The notes beneath the pieces are model-generated. The model searched no databases. It was not told the origin of the DNA and saw nothing but the letters and a program-made list of their open reading frames with translations. A stretch of DNA of 64,000 nt from Ruegeria_C sp040830705. Lineage in GTDB: Bacteria; Pseudomonadota; Alphaproteobacteria; Rhodobacterales; Rhodobacteraceae. The stretch is from assembly GCA_040830705.1 (NCBI GenBank), contig JBFOME010000022.1:1-64000 (forward strand), given 5' to 3'. This document shows, in pieces, positions 33,983-42,181 of this stretch. Numbering within the stretch: the first letter of the stretch is position 1; every line of letters starts with the position of its first letter. A program made the translations under genes and the position numbers.

Positions 33983-35272
33983 ATGAAGACCCGACTGCGC
34001 GCGCTGTTCTGCGATCATCTGAGCATCATGCGGGGCAAATACCTGCCCAATTCCAAGATCGCCGACAGCAGCACGCGGTTCTGCTTGTCGGTTTTCGGGA
34101 CGCACTATGACAAGGACCTGCTGGATGCGCCTGGCTCCAAGGTCAAAGCGGGCCTGCCGGATATGGAGCTGAAATGGCTTCACGACGATATCCGCGACAG
34201 TTGGCATGCCGATACAAAGATCGTTCTGGGCGATCTTTATGATGACGAGGGTAATTTGCTGCCGCTCTGTCCGCGCGGGGCTCTTAAGCGTGCGGTTGCG
34301 GCCTGGCAGGACAAGGGGCTGACCCCCAAGGTCGGGATCGAATTGGAAGCCTTCGCGCTGCAAGCCGATGATGCCGGACGGCTGATGCCCTATGATGCGC
34401 CGGGCGGGGTGGTCTATGGCACCGGGCCCTATTCCGATCCACTGCGGTTTAATGATCGGATCTGGGCGATGGCGGACGAGATGGGCTTTTCGCTCGACAT
34501 GATCACAGCCGAGTTCGACAGCCCGCAATTCGAATACACGCTGACCTTTGACGACGCGGTCAAGGCCGTGGATGACATCGTGCTGTTCCGCCTGATGGCG
34601 CGCGAGATCGCCTTGGAATATGGGATTGTGTTGACCTTCATGCCCAAGCCAATCGCCGAGGGCGGTGGATCGGGGATGCATATCAACTTCTCTTTCACCG
34701 ACGAGGCGGGCGGCAATGCGTTGTCCTCGGGGCCGCGCGGCGGGCCGGAACATATGAACGATCTGGCGCGGGGCTGTCTTGCAGGGCTCTTGCACCACCA
34801 CAAGGGGCTGGCCGGGCTGATCGCACCGACCGCCAATTCTTATCTGCGCCTGCAGCCCGGATCGCTGTCGGGCTTCTGGCAAAACTGGGGCGGTGATCAT
34901 CGCAACGTGACCACACGGATCAGTTCCGAAGGCGGCGCCAAGGCGCGGCTGGAGCACCGAATGGCGGATGCCTCGGCCAATCCCTACACGGCTGTTGCCG
35001 CAGTGCTGCACGCCGCGAGGCTGGGCGTTGAGAACGGCCATCAATTGCCGCCGATGGAAACCGGCGACGGGTTTGATCATACCGATGCCAAAGAGGGCAC
35101 CGCGATCGACCTCAAAGGCGCAGTGGCTGATTTGGAACGAGACAGCGCGCTGGCACAGGCGGTGGGGCCGGAACTTGTCGCCAATCACGTCTATATGAAA
35201 CAGAAAGAGGTGCGCAAAACCCGCGATCTTGAGGGCGACGCGCTACGGGATTTCTACGTTTATTTCGTCTGA
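33983..35272 (+). CDS. Glutamine synthetase-family protein (gamma-glutamyl amine ligase-like)
   Basis: A 429-residue member of the glutamine synthetase fold, shorter than GlnA. Catalytic-domain motifs are KVGIELEAF, GGGSGMHINFSF (metal and glutamate site) and APTANSYLRLQPGS, with MADASANPY near the end. The form resembles GlnA-like gamma-glutamylpolyamine or gamma-glutamylmonoamine ligases, as in the Puu pathway. With the amidotransferase, P450 and aminotransferase close by it suggests amine breakdown through gamma-glutamyl intermediates. A strong hairpin (35303-35334) ends the transcript. Confidence 0.85.
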   Translation: MKTRLRALFCDHLSIMRGKYLPNSKIADSSTRFCLSVFGTHYDKDLLDAPGSKVKAGLPDMELKWLHDDIRDSWHADTKIVLGDLYDDEGNLLPLCPRGALKRAVAAWQDKGLTPKVGIELEAFALQADDAGRLMPYDAPGGVVYGTGPYSDPLRFNDRIWAMADEMGFSLDMITAEFDSPQFEYTLTFDDAVKAVDDIVLFRLMAREIALEYGIVLTFMPKPIAEGGGSGMHINFSFTDEAGGNALSSGPRGGPEHMNDLARGCLAGLLHHHKGLAGLIAPTANSYLRLQPGSLSGFWQNWGGDHRNVTTRISSEGGAKARLEHRMADASANPYTAVAAVLHAARLGVENGHQLPPMETGDGFDHTDAKEGTAIDLKGAVADLERDSALAQAVGPELVANHVYMKQKEVRKTRDLEGDALRDFYVYFV

Positions 35273-35302
35273 GTCTATCGCGAAAGTTCGGCTTTGCAGG
35301 AT

Positions 35303-35334
35303 GACCCAACGCCATGAATTCAGAGCGTTGGGTC
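35303..35334 (+). terminator. Intrinsic-type terminator hairpin after the glutamine-synthetase-like gene
   Basis: GACCCAACGC and GCGTTGGGTC form a perfect 10-bp stem with a 12-base loop, 30 bases after the stop, followed by GGGTTTATATTTC. It lies between genes that converge, so it may serve both. Confidence 0.7.
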
Positions 35335-35364
35335 GGGTTTATATTTCGGGCGCTTCACTAGGTG

Positions 35365-36720
35365 TCAGGACACGCTTGCAAAGCCGGCATCAAGCGCGGT
35401 CAGTATCGTGTTCACATCTGCCTCGGTCAGGATCAGCGGTGGTGACATGATCAGGTTGGCGCCCGACACGCGAACCATTGCGCCCGCCTGGTATGCGCCC
35501 TCTTGAACCTTGCCGATGGTGGCTTTGTCGATGGGTGCCTTGGTCGCGCGATCCGAGACCAATTCAAGCGCACACATCAACCCGTGGCCACCGCGTGCAT
35601 CCCCGATCAGGTCGTATTTTTGTTTCAGCGCCTGTAGTCCTTCGAACAACTGCGTCCCACGCGCGGCTGCATTGGTCGGCACGTCGAGCCGGATCGTTTC
35701 CTCCAGACAGGCCAGCGCAGCGGCGGCCCCGACCGGATGGCCGGAATAGGTATAGCCGTGCCCGATATTGGCCTTGCCGGTCTCGTCCTGTTCAAAGACC
35801 TGCGCCACATGTTCCGCGATCATCACCGCGCCGAACGGGAAATAGCCGTTGGTGATCGCCTTGGCGGTGCACATCAGATCAGGCTGCACGCCCCAATGGC
35901 GCGACCCGCTCCAACTGCCGGTGCGACCGAAGGCGGTGATAACCTCGTCCGCGATCAGCAGAATACCATGCCTTGAGCAAATTTCGCGCACACCGGGCAT
36001 GAAGCTCTTATGCGGCGGCATGACACCGCCCGCGCCAAGAACCGGCTCCATGATGAAGGCGGCAATGCTGCCCGCACCCTGCATTGCAATCTCATCCTCC
36101 AGCATGCTGAGGCAGAGCTGCGCCAGCCGCTCGGGGTCGGTCTCGTTGAACGGATTGCGATAGGGGTACGGGGCTGGAATGTGATAGCAACCGGCCAGAA
36201 GGGGCTCATAGGCGGCGCGGAAATTGGCATTGCCATTCACCGAGGCGCCGCCGAAATGGGTGCCGTGATAGCCTTTCTTGATGCTCAGGAACTTGGTCCG
36301 ACCGGCCTCTCCGCGGACACGGTGAAACTGCCGTGCCAGCCTCAGAGCGGTTTCGACGCTGTCCGAGCCGCCCGATGTGTAGAAGGCGCGGCTGAGACCA
36401 TCAGGTTCGAAGAAATCGCGCAGCTCTTCGGACAGCTGGATCACGGTGTCATTGGTGGTGCCCCGGAAGATCGAGTAGTAGGGCAGGCGCTCCATCTGAG
36501 CGGTGATCGCCGCCTTGATCGGATCGCAGGAAAAGCCGAGATTGACGTTCCACAGCCCCCCCATTGCATCCACGACTTCGTGCCCGTCAATATCTTTGAT
36601 CCGCACGCCGGATGCGCCGGTGACGATAGTGGGCGGGTTGGCCTGGCAATCGGCCGGATGCGCCATTGGATGCCAGACCGAGCGGGCATTCATTTCCTTG
36701 AGGAAGTTACTGTCTTTCAT
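35365..36720 (-). CDS. Class III aminotransferase (omega-amino acid or polyamine:pyruvate type)
   Basis: A 451-residue PLP enzyme: FYTSGGSDSVETALRLARQFH, GYHGTHFGGASVNG, LIADEVITAFGRTGSW (PLP aspartate) and LMCTAKAITNGYFPFGAV with the Schiff-base lysine. It belongs with beta-alanine/omega-amino acid or polyamine:pyruvate aminotransferases. The ATG at 36720 starts a normal-length protein; the frame is open to 36774. It is 17 bases downstream of the iclR gene stop (36738), so the regulator and enzyme share a transcript. Confidence 0.9.
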   Translation of the reverse strand: MKDSNFLKEMNARSVWHPMAHPADCQANPPTIVTGASGVRIKDIDGHEVVDAMGGLWNVNLGFSCDPIKAAITAQMERLPYYSIFRGTTNDTVIQLSEELRDFFEPDGLSRAFYTSGGSDSVETALRLARQFHRVRGEAGRTKFLSIKKGYHGTHFGGASVNGNANFRAAYEPLLAGCYHIPAPYPYRNPFNETDPERLAQLCLSMLEDEIAMQGAGSIAAFIMEPVLGAGGVMPPHKSFMPGVREICSRHGILLIADEVITAFGRTGSWSGSRHWGVQPDLMCTAKAITNGYFPFGAVMIAEHVAQVFEQDETGKANIGHGYTYSGHPVGAAAALACLEETIRLDVPTNAAARGTQLFEGLQALKQKYDLIGDARGGHGLMCALELVSDRATKAPIDKATIGKVQEGAYQAGAMVRVSGANLIMSPPLILTEADVNTILTALDAGFASVS

Positions 36721-36737
36721 TTGGGGATCTCCGGGGT

Positions 36738-37517
36738 TCAAGCGGCCTGATCCTGAGGGTAGTCGGGCGGGCAAAACCCCCCGATCCGTTGGGTCAGATC
36801 AAGCGCGGCAGCTTTCAGTTCGTGGCAAATTCTGGATTTCAGCTCGGTGGTCATGCGGGACATCGGCGCGGCCACGGCGAGCGCGCCGATCGGGCGCTGA
36901 TCGGGCCCGAAAATTGGTGCCGCGTGGGAATGCACATCGGCCTCGAACCCGCCGATGGATTCGGCAATGCCCAACACACGCGCGCGCGTCAGCGCCGCCC
37001 GCAATTTCTGCGGGTCGGTTTGTGTTTGCGGCGTGTGGAGCGCTAGTGGTTGCGCCAGGACCTCGTCTACAAACCCATCTTCGGCATAGCTCAGAAACGC
37101 CAACCCCGACCCGGTCGCGTGAAAGGACAGAATTTCGGCGTCTTCCATAGTGACGCGGGTGCCGTGTTGTGCGCTATAGGCGTGCGTGAGCGTGTTCAAT
37201 TGGTGGCCCTGAGCGATCGACATATGCGCGGTTTCACCTGTGGTTTCGCAAAGCTGCCGCAGGATTTCCTGCGACACTGACAGCAACGGCACCGTCGCTT
37301 CGCGCAGGGCGGCAAGTCGCAGCACCTCAGGTCCCAGACGATAGGCGCGGTCATTTCCGACCTGTTCGACGAATCCCTGAGCCTGCAATTCGCTCATCAA
37401 CCGATATACAGTGGCCTTGTTCATACCTGATAGCCGCGTGATATCACTCAGACCGATTTCCAACCGGCCGTGATTGAATAAGTTCAACAGTGACAATGCC
37501 TTAGAGACTGTGCCCAT
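36738..37517 (-). CDS. IclR-family transcriptional regulator
   Basis: A 259-residue regulator with an N-terminal winged helix (SKALSLLNLFNHGRLEIGLSDITRLSGMNKATVYRLMSELQAQGFVEQ) and a C-terminal IclR ligand domain (ILSFHATGSGLAFLSY and HAAPIFGPDQRPIGALAVAAP). The ATG at 37517 is the natural start; the frame is open to 37655. It is divergent from tctC and a palindrome at 37636 lies between. It likely controls the tct transport operon and perhaps the aminotransferase behind it. Confidence 0.9.
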   Translation of the reverse strand: MGTVSKALSLLNLFNHGRLEIGLSDITRLSGMNKATVYRLMSELQAQGFVEQVGNDRAYRLGPEVLRLAALREATVPLLSVSQEILRQLCETTGETAHMSIAQGHQLNTLTHAYSAQHGTRVTMEDAEILSFHATGSGLAFLSYAEDGFVDEVLAQPLALHTPQTQTDPQKLRAALTRARVLGIAESIGGFEADVHSHAAPIFGPDQRPIGALAVAAPMSRMTTELKSRICHELKAAALDLTQRIGGFCPPDYPQDQAA

Positions 37518-37635
37518 GTCGGAAATCTGTCCTTTGACGACCCGGTTTCGTGAATTGGCTAAGGCGTGCGGCCCTTGCCGACACAGAAAGTGTTGACAGA
37601 AGGTGGGGTCGCCTGTCAATCTATTTTCAAACCAA

Positions 37636-37654
37636 TGGTTCGAATAATGAACCA
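37636..37654. promoter_or_regulatory. Palindrome in the iclR-tctC intergenic region (candidate IclR operator)
   Basis: TGGTTC (37636-37641) and GAACCA (37649-37654) form a 6-bp inverted repeat with an AT-rich 7-base spacer, about 31 bases before the tctC start. IclR regulators often bind such sites in their own divergent promoter. The assignment is by position. Confidence 0.5.
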
Positions 37655-37684
37655 ATCATGTCTCAACAGGACCCGGAGGTAACC

Positions 37685-38623
37685 ATGGACTTCAAGACCA
37701 AGATTGCGGGCGCGGCAGCGGCACTTGCCCTAACGACAGGGGCGGCGCTGGCCGAATATCCCGAAAAGCCGGTCAACTTTATCGTGCCGTGGCCCCCGGG
37801 TGATCTGGAAGATGTGCTGACCCGCATGATCGCCGAGGATTTTCAGGAGAAGTATGGCGTGGCCGCGGCGGTGGTGAACAAACCCGGCGGCGGTGGCGGA
37901 CCTTTCCCGGGCGCAATCGAGGTGGCGACTGCGCCAGCCGATGGCTATACGATCGGGTCCTTTGTGATCGGTGTGCCGGTGATGGGCCACCAGATCGACA
38001 TCGCGCCCTTGACGCCTGAGAAGTTCGATCCGCTGGGCATCTTCCTGACCTATCCCTTTGTGATCGCCACCAGCGGTGACGCGCCCTATAGCTCGATGGA
38101 GGAGCTCGCGGCCTACGCCAAGGAAAACGATGTGGCGCTGGGCCATTTCGGGGATGTTCTGACGCCGACGCAGGTGACCAAGGCCTTTGCCAAGAATGCA
38201 GGTTTCGAATGGGGTTCGGACGCGGCCTTTGATGCGCTGGACTGCAACACGCTGGCCTCCGGCGACGCGGATGTGATCAACACAACGCTGCAACTCATCC
38301 TGCCTTGCCTCGACAACGTGAAGGTCCTGACCGCGATCACCGACGAGCGTATACCGCTGGTCCCCGACGCACCGGCAATCGGTGAGCTGGACGAGGGCCT
38401 GAATATCGCGCTCTGGAACGGACTGTTCGTGACCAAGGACACGCCGCAGGACGTTCGCGACAAGATCATCGCGGTGGCCAAGGAAACCGTCATGAGCGAG
38501 CGTGCCCAGAAGGTTGCCGCCGAGACCGGTGCGCTGGTCTATTGGCAAGGTGCAGATGACAGCGCCACGCGCATCTCCAACGATATCGACACGATGGGCC
38601 GGATCGGCCAGATCCTCCAGTAA
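37685..38623 (+). CDS. tctC: Tripartite tricarboxylate transporter substrate-binding protein (TctC/Bug family)
   Basis: A 312-residue periplasmic protein. The signal peptide ends about residue 23 (GAALA-EYPEKP). The mature start EYPEKPVNFIVPWPPGDLEDVLTRMIA and the GGGGGPFPGAIEVATAPADGYTIG block are Bug-family patterns. It binds a carboxylated substrate for TctAB. The ATG at 37685 follows GGAGGTAACC; the frame opens at 37550. A strong hairpin follows at 38631, which could keep this message more abundant than the permease genes. Confidence 0.92.
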   Translation: MDFKTKIAGAAAALALTTGAALAEYPEKPVNFIVPWPPGDLEDVLTRMIAEDFQEKYGVAAAVVNKPGGGGGPFPGAIEVATAPADGYTIGSFVIGVPVMGHQIDIAPLTPEKFDPLGIFLTYPFVIATSGDAPYSSMEELAAYAKENDVALGHFGDVLTPTQVTKAFAKNAGFEWGSDAAFDALDCNTLASGDADVINTTLQLILPCLDNVKVLTAITDERIPLVPDAPAIGELDEGLNIALWNGLFVTKDTPQDVRDKIIAVAKETVMSERAQKVAAETGALVYWQGADDSATRISNDIDTMGRIGQILQ

Positions 38624-38630
38624 CCCTATC

Positions 38631-38653
38631 GGGCGGGCCGCGATGGCCCGCCC
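38631..38653 (+). terminator. Hairpin between tctC and tctB (attenuator or mRNA-stabilising)
   Basis: GGGCGGGCC and GGCCCGCCC form a perfect 9-bp stem with a 5-base loop just after the tctC stop. No U-run follows, so partial termination or 3'-end protection of the binding-protein mRNA is more likely than full termination. Confidence 0.6.
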
Positions 38654-38674
38654 TGCAATCAGGGGCGCATCCTC

Positions 38675-39205
38675 ATGCCATCCGAACGTGAACGCCGCTT
38701 CGTCGGCCCCCGGCGCGGACAGCTGATCTTTGCCGTTGGCTTTGTGGGGCTGTCTGTCTTGCTGATCAGCCAGATTACCACGCAGACCCAATGGGTAGAG
38801 CAGTCGAAGTTCTTTGCCCAACCCCGGTTTTGGCCTGCCGTCGGCCTGTTGGGGATGGTCGGGCTCGCGAGCTTGCATCTCTATCGGCTGCCGTGGTGGC
38901 ACAACACCCGCTACGATTGGTGGGAGGCGCGCAAGTGGCTGACCGTGCTGGAATTTACCGGCTGGTTCATGGCCTATGTTCTGCTGGTCCCGGTGCTGGG
39001 CTATCTGCCGGTCACATTGGTCTTTGTGCCCGCATTGGCCTGGCGCATGGGATATCGGGAGAGGCGGATGATCTGGATCAGCGTGGTCTTTGCCTTTGCC
39101 GTGGTGATCCTGTTCAAGTCGCTTCTGGGTGTGAAGATTCCGGGTGGCGCGATCTATGAATACCTTCCCGGCGCGCTGCGCAGCTTCCTCATCCTGTATC
39201 TCTGA
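38675..39205 (+). CDS. tctB: Tripartite tricarboxylate transporter small permease (TctB)
   Basis: A 176-residue membrane protein with four predicted helices (about residues 17-33, 50-65, 90-112 and 125-145), the TctB size. ARFWPAVGL-like segment FAQPRFWPAVGLLGM and the loop GYLPVTLVFVPALAWRMGYRERR fit the family. It partners TctA in the inner membrane. Its stop overlaps the tctA start by one base. Confidence 0.88.
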   Translation: MPSERERRFVGPRRGQLIFAVGFVGLSVLLISQITTQTQWVEQSKFFAQPRFWPAVGLLGMVGLASLHLYRLPWWHNTRYDWWEARKWLTVLEFTGWFMAYVLLVPVLGYLPVTLVFVPALAWRMGYRERRMIWISVVFAFAVVILFKSLLGVKIPGGAIYEYLPGALRSFLILYL

Positions 39206-40824
39206 TGGACCTGATCCTCTCCGCCTTTGAAATCCTGATGCGCTGGGACGTGGCGCTTGCCCTGTTGGCTGGGTCGGTGGGCGGTGTGTTGATCGGAGCA
39301 ATTCCCGGCGTCGGCCCTGCGGTTGCCATCGCGATCCTGTTGCCCGCTACGTTTTCCATGGACCCGATTGTAGGGCTGACTGTGCTGTTGGGGATTTATG
39401 GCAGTTCCATGTATGGTGGATCGATCCCCGCGATCCTGATCAACACGCCGGGCACAGCGGTCAACGCGCTGACCACCTATGATGGCTATCCGATGACCGC
39501 GAGGGGTGAACCGCGTCGGGCGCTGTCTCTGGCCTATTCGGCGTCTTTCTTTGGCGGCATCTTCTCGGTGATCTGCCTAATCCTCTTTGCGCCGGTACTG
39601 GCAAAAATCGCGCCCATGTTCGGCTCGCGTGAGATCTTCCTTGCCGCCCTTCTGGGCATCCTATTGGTCGTGGTCGCTCATCGCGGCCAGTCACTGATCG
39701 CGGGTGCTTTGGCGTGTTTCGGTATCTTTCTGCAAACGATCGGGCTGGAGCCGGTCAAATACACCTCGCGCTACACCTTCGATCAACCCTTCCTGTCGGG
39801 CGGCATCAACCTGATCGTGGTGGTGCTGGGGCTCTTCGCCCTGTCTCAGGCCTTTGTCCTACTCACCTCGGATGACGAGAAAATCCGCCTGACCAAGCTG
39901 CGCGGCGGCATGTTCCAAGGGCTGAGGGAACTGGGTCGCCACCCGCGAGTTGCTAGTGTTTCGGCCAGTTTTGGCGTGCTGATGGGCATGATCCCCGGCG
40001 TGGGCGAGTTCACCGCGCAGTTCATGTCCTACACCTATGCGCAAAAGACCTCGAAGCGGCCGCAGGATTTCGGCAATGGCTCCTCCGAAGGGCTAATCGC
40101 GGCCGAGACCGCCAACAACGCTGTGCCTGCCGCCGCCATGGTGCCGCTCTTGGCGCTGGGCATACCGGGCGAGGCGCTGACCGCGATGATGCTGAGCGTC
40201 TTTTACGTGCATAACGTGGTGCCGGGGCCGGGGCTGTTCCAGAACCAGATGGATTTTGTCGTCGCTCTCTATCTGGCGCTGCTGATCCTGAATGTTCTGG
40301 TGTTGATCTTCCTTTTGGTGGCCACAAAGTCGCTCATCCAAGTGGTCCGTATCCCCAACAGGTTCCTCGGGGTCTGCATTCTGACGCTCAGCTTCGTGGG
40401 CGTCTATTCCCTGCGCAACTCGGTAGTCGACTGCATCCTTGCGGCGGTTTTCGGTGTGGTCGGTTATGTCCTCAAGCGGCTGTCCCTGCCCGCTGTGCCA
40501 ATCATCCTCGGCATGGTTCTGGGCGGGATCATGGAGGTCAAGCTGCGCGCGGGCATGGCAAGGGTGAAAGAACCCTTGGACTTCATAGACCGCCCCGTCG
40601 CGTTCATCCTGTTTCTACTCATCATAATCGTTCTGCTGGTCCATGTGCTGCGTGTGCTGAAAGACCGCAAGGAACTGAAGGAGGCCGAATGGCAGACCAA
40701 AACAGCATCGACGCGCTTCGGCGGGCTGATGTGGCGCCGCAGAAACTCTTTCTTGAAGGATCATGGCAAGAAGGTACGGGCACGCCACTCGAAGTTACTT
40801 CGCCGATTGACGGATCTGTTCTGA
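39205..40824 (+). CDS. tctA: Tripartite tricarboxylate transporter large permease (TctA), with unusual long tail overlap
   Basis: A 539-residue permease with about 12 membrane segments and the family motifs GAIPGVGPAVAIAILLPATFSMDP (residues 32-55), YGGSIPAILINTPGTA and GMIPGVGEFTAQFMSY. It moves the TctC-bound carboxylate with ion coupling. Most TctA proteins are near 500 residues. Here the last 45 residues, from about KEAEWQTKTAST on, are basic, hydrophilic and encoded in a frame that overlaps the start of the aldehyde dehydrogenase gene by 136 bases. A lost stop or a frameshift at the 3' end is likely. Confidence 0.88.
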   Translation: MDLILSAFEILMRWDVALALLAGSVGGVLIGAIPGVGPAVAIAILLPATFSMDPIVGLTVLLGIYGSSMYGGSIPAILINTPGTAVNALTTYDGYPMTARGEPRRALSLAYSASFFGGIFSVICLILFAPVLAKIAPMFGSREIFLAALLGILLVVVAHRGQSLIAGALACFGIFLQTIGLEPVKYTSRYTFDQPFLSGGINLIVVVLGLFALSQAFVLLTSDDEKIRLTKLRGGMFQGLRELGRHPRVASVSASFGVLMGMIPGVGEFTAQFMSYTYAQKTSKRPQDFGNGSSEGLIAAETANNAVPAAAMVPLLALGIPGEALTAMMLSVFYVHNVVPGPGLFQNQMDFVVALYLALLILNVLVLIFLLVATKSLIQVVRIPNRFLGVCILTLSFVGVYSLRNSVVDCILAAVFGVVGYVLKRLSLPAVPIILGMVLGGIMEVKLRAGMARVKEPLDFIDRPVAFILFLLIIIVLLVHVLRVLKDRKELKEAEWQTKTASTRFGGLMWRRRNSFLKDHGKKVRARHSKLLRRLTDLF

Positions 40825-42173
40825 CGACACTTGCGGGCGCGTCAGCGGCAGATGTGGAGCGCGCGGTGGCCTCGGCCCGCGCGGCGTTTGAGGATGGGCG
40901 CTGGTCGCGCATGGCGCCGGCTGCGCGCAAGAAGGTACTGCATCGGATCGCCGATCGGATCGAGGCCGAGGCGCTGGACCTGGCCGTATTGGGCGTTCGC
41001 GACAACGGAACCGAGTTCAACATGGCCTTCAAGGCCGAACCCGGCTCGGCGGGGGGCAGTTTCCGCTACTATGCCGAAGCGTTGGACAAGGTTGCAGGAG
41101 AGGTCGCGCCGACCGCTCCGGATGTTCTGGGGCTGGTGCATCGCGTACCGGTCGGCGTGGTCGCGGCCATCGTGCCGTGGAATTTCCCGCTGATGATTGG
41201 CGCCTGGAAGCTGGCACCCGCTTTGGCGATGGGCAATTCGGTGATATTAAAACCGGCTGAAACGGCTTCGTTGTCGCTTTTGCGGCTGGCCGAGATTTGT
41301 GCCGAGTGCGGATTGCCCGATGGCGTGCTGAACGTGGTCACCGGGTCGGGGTCTGAGTCCGGCGCGGCTCTGTCGCGGTCGATGGGCGTCGATGTACTCA
41401 CTTTCACCGGCTCGGGCGAGACCGGTCGGCGGTTGATGGAGGCGTCGGCGCAGTCGAACCTCAAGCGGGTTTATCTGGAGCTTGGGGGGAAGTCGCCGAA
41501 CATCGTTTTCGGAGACGCGCCCAATCTGGTCAAGGCGGCCAAGGTTTCGGCGATGGGAATTTTTCGCAATTCCGGGCAAGTCTGCGTTGCCGGATCGCGC
41601 TTGCTGGTTGAGGCATCCATTCACGATGAGTTCGTCGCGCTGCTCAAGGCAGAGGCTGAATCGCTGCGGGTGGGCGACCCGCTGGATCTGAACAGTCAGG
41701 TGGGCGCAGTGAACTCCGAAGATCAACTAACCCGCAACCTTTCCTTCATGGATATGGCACAGGCCGAGGGCGGGCAGATTATCACCGGCGGCCTGCGCAT
41801 ATTGGGCGACACCGGCGGCACTTACATGGCGCCGACCATCGTGACCCATGTGCAGTCAGACGCCGTGCTGTTCCAGCGCGAGGTGTTTGGCCCGGTCCTG
41901 TCGGTGACCAAATTCGAAACTGAGGAAGAGGCACTGCGCTTGGCCAACGCCACCAGTTACGGGCTGGCGGCGGGGGTTTGGACGTCCGATCTGAGCCGTG
42001 CGCATCGAATGGTGGCGGGTATTCGGGCGGGAGTGGTGCATGTGAACACCTATGGCGGGGCGGACAATACGGTGCCGCTGGGCGGCGTCGGCCAATCGGG
42101 CAACGGGCACGACAAGTCGCTGCATGCGCTCGACAAATTCGTCGATCTTAAGACCGCCTGGATACAGCTATGA
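40689..42173 (+). CDS. Aldehyde dehydrogenase (NAD(P)-dependent)
   Basis: A 494-residue ALDH. It has VAAIVPWNFPLMIGAWKLAPALAMGNSVILKPAETAS, the glutamate motif LELGGKSPNIV and the catalytic cysteine in FRNSGQVCVAGSR. It oxidises an aldehyde to the acid with NAD(P). AAGGAGG seven bases before the ATG at 40689 supports this start although it lies inside the tctA frame. Its stop overlaps the Tm-1-like frame. Being behind tctCBA, it may act on the imported compound's product. Confidence 0.92.
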   Translation: MADQNSIDALRRADVAPQKLFLEGSWQEGTGTPLEVTSPIDGSVLTTLAGASAADVERAVASARAAFEDGRWSRMAPAARKKVLHRIADRIEAEALDLAVLGVRDNGTEFNMAFKAEPGSAGGSFRYYAEALDKVAGEVAPTAPDVLGLVHRVPVGVVAAIVPWNFPLMIGAWKLAPALAMGNSVILKPAETASLSLLRLAEICAECGLPDGVLNVVTGSGSESGAALSRSMGVDVLTFTGSGETGRRLMEASAQSNLKRVYLELGGKSPNIVFGDAPNLVKAAKVSAMGIFRNSGQVCVAGSRLLVEASIHDEFVALLKAEAESLRVGDPLDLNSQVGAVNSEDQLTRNLSFMDMAQAEGGQIITGGLRILGDTGGTYMAPTIVTHVQSDAVLFQREVFGPVLSVTKFETEEEALRLANATSYGLAAGVWTSDLSRAHRMVAGIRAGVVHVNTYGGADNTVPLGGVGQSGNGHDKSLHALDKFVDLKTAWIQL

Positions 42174-42181
42174 GGGACGAG

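Noticed and set aside
33962..35188. 408-residue minus-strand open frame opposite the glutamine-synthetase-like gene
   Set aside because: Antisense shadow; composition and lack of motifs contrast with the clear plus-strand protein.
37730..39301. 523-residue minus-strand open frame opposite tctC and tctB
   Set aside because: Low-complexity, histidine-, arginine- and glutamine-rich translation typical of antisense frames in GC-rich genes; the plus-strand genes have clear families and signal peptides.
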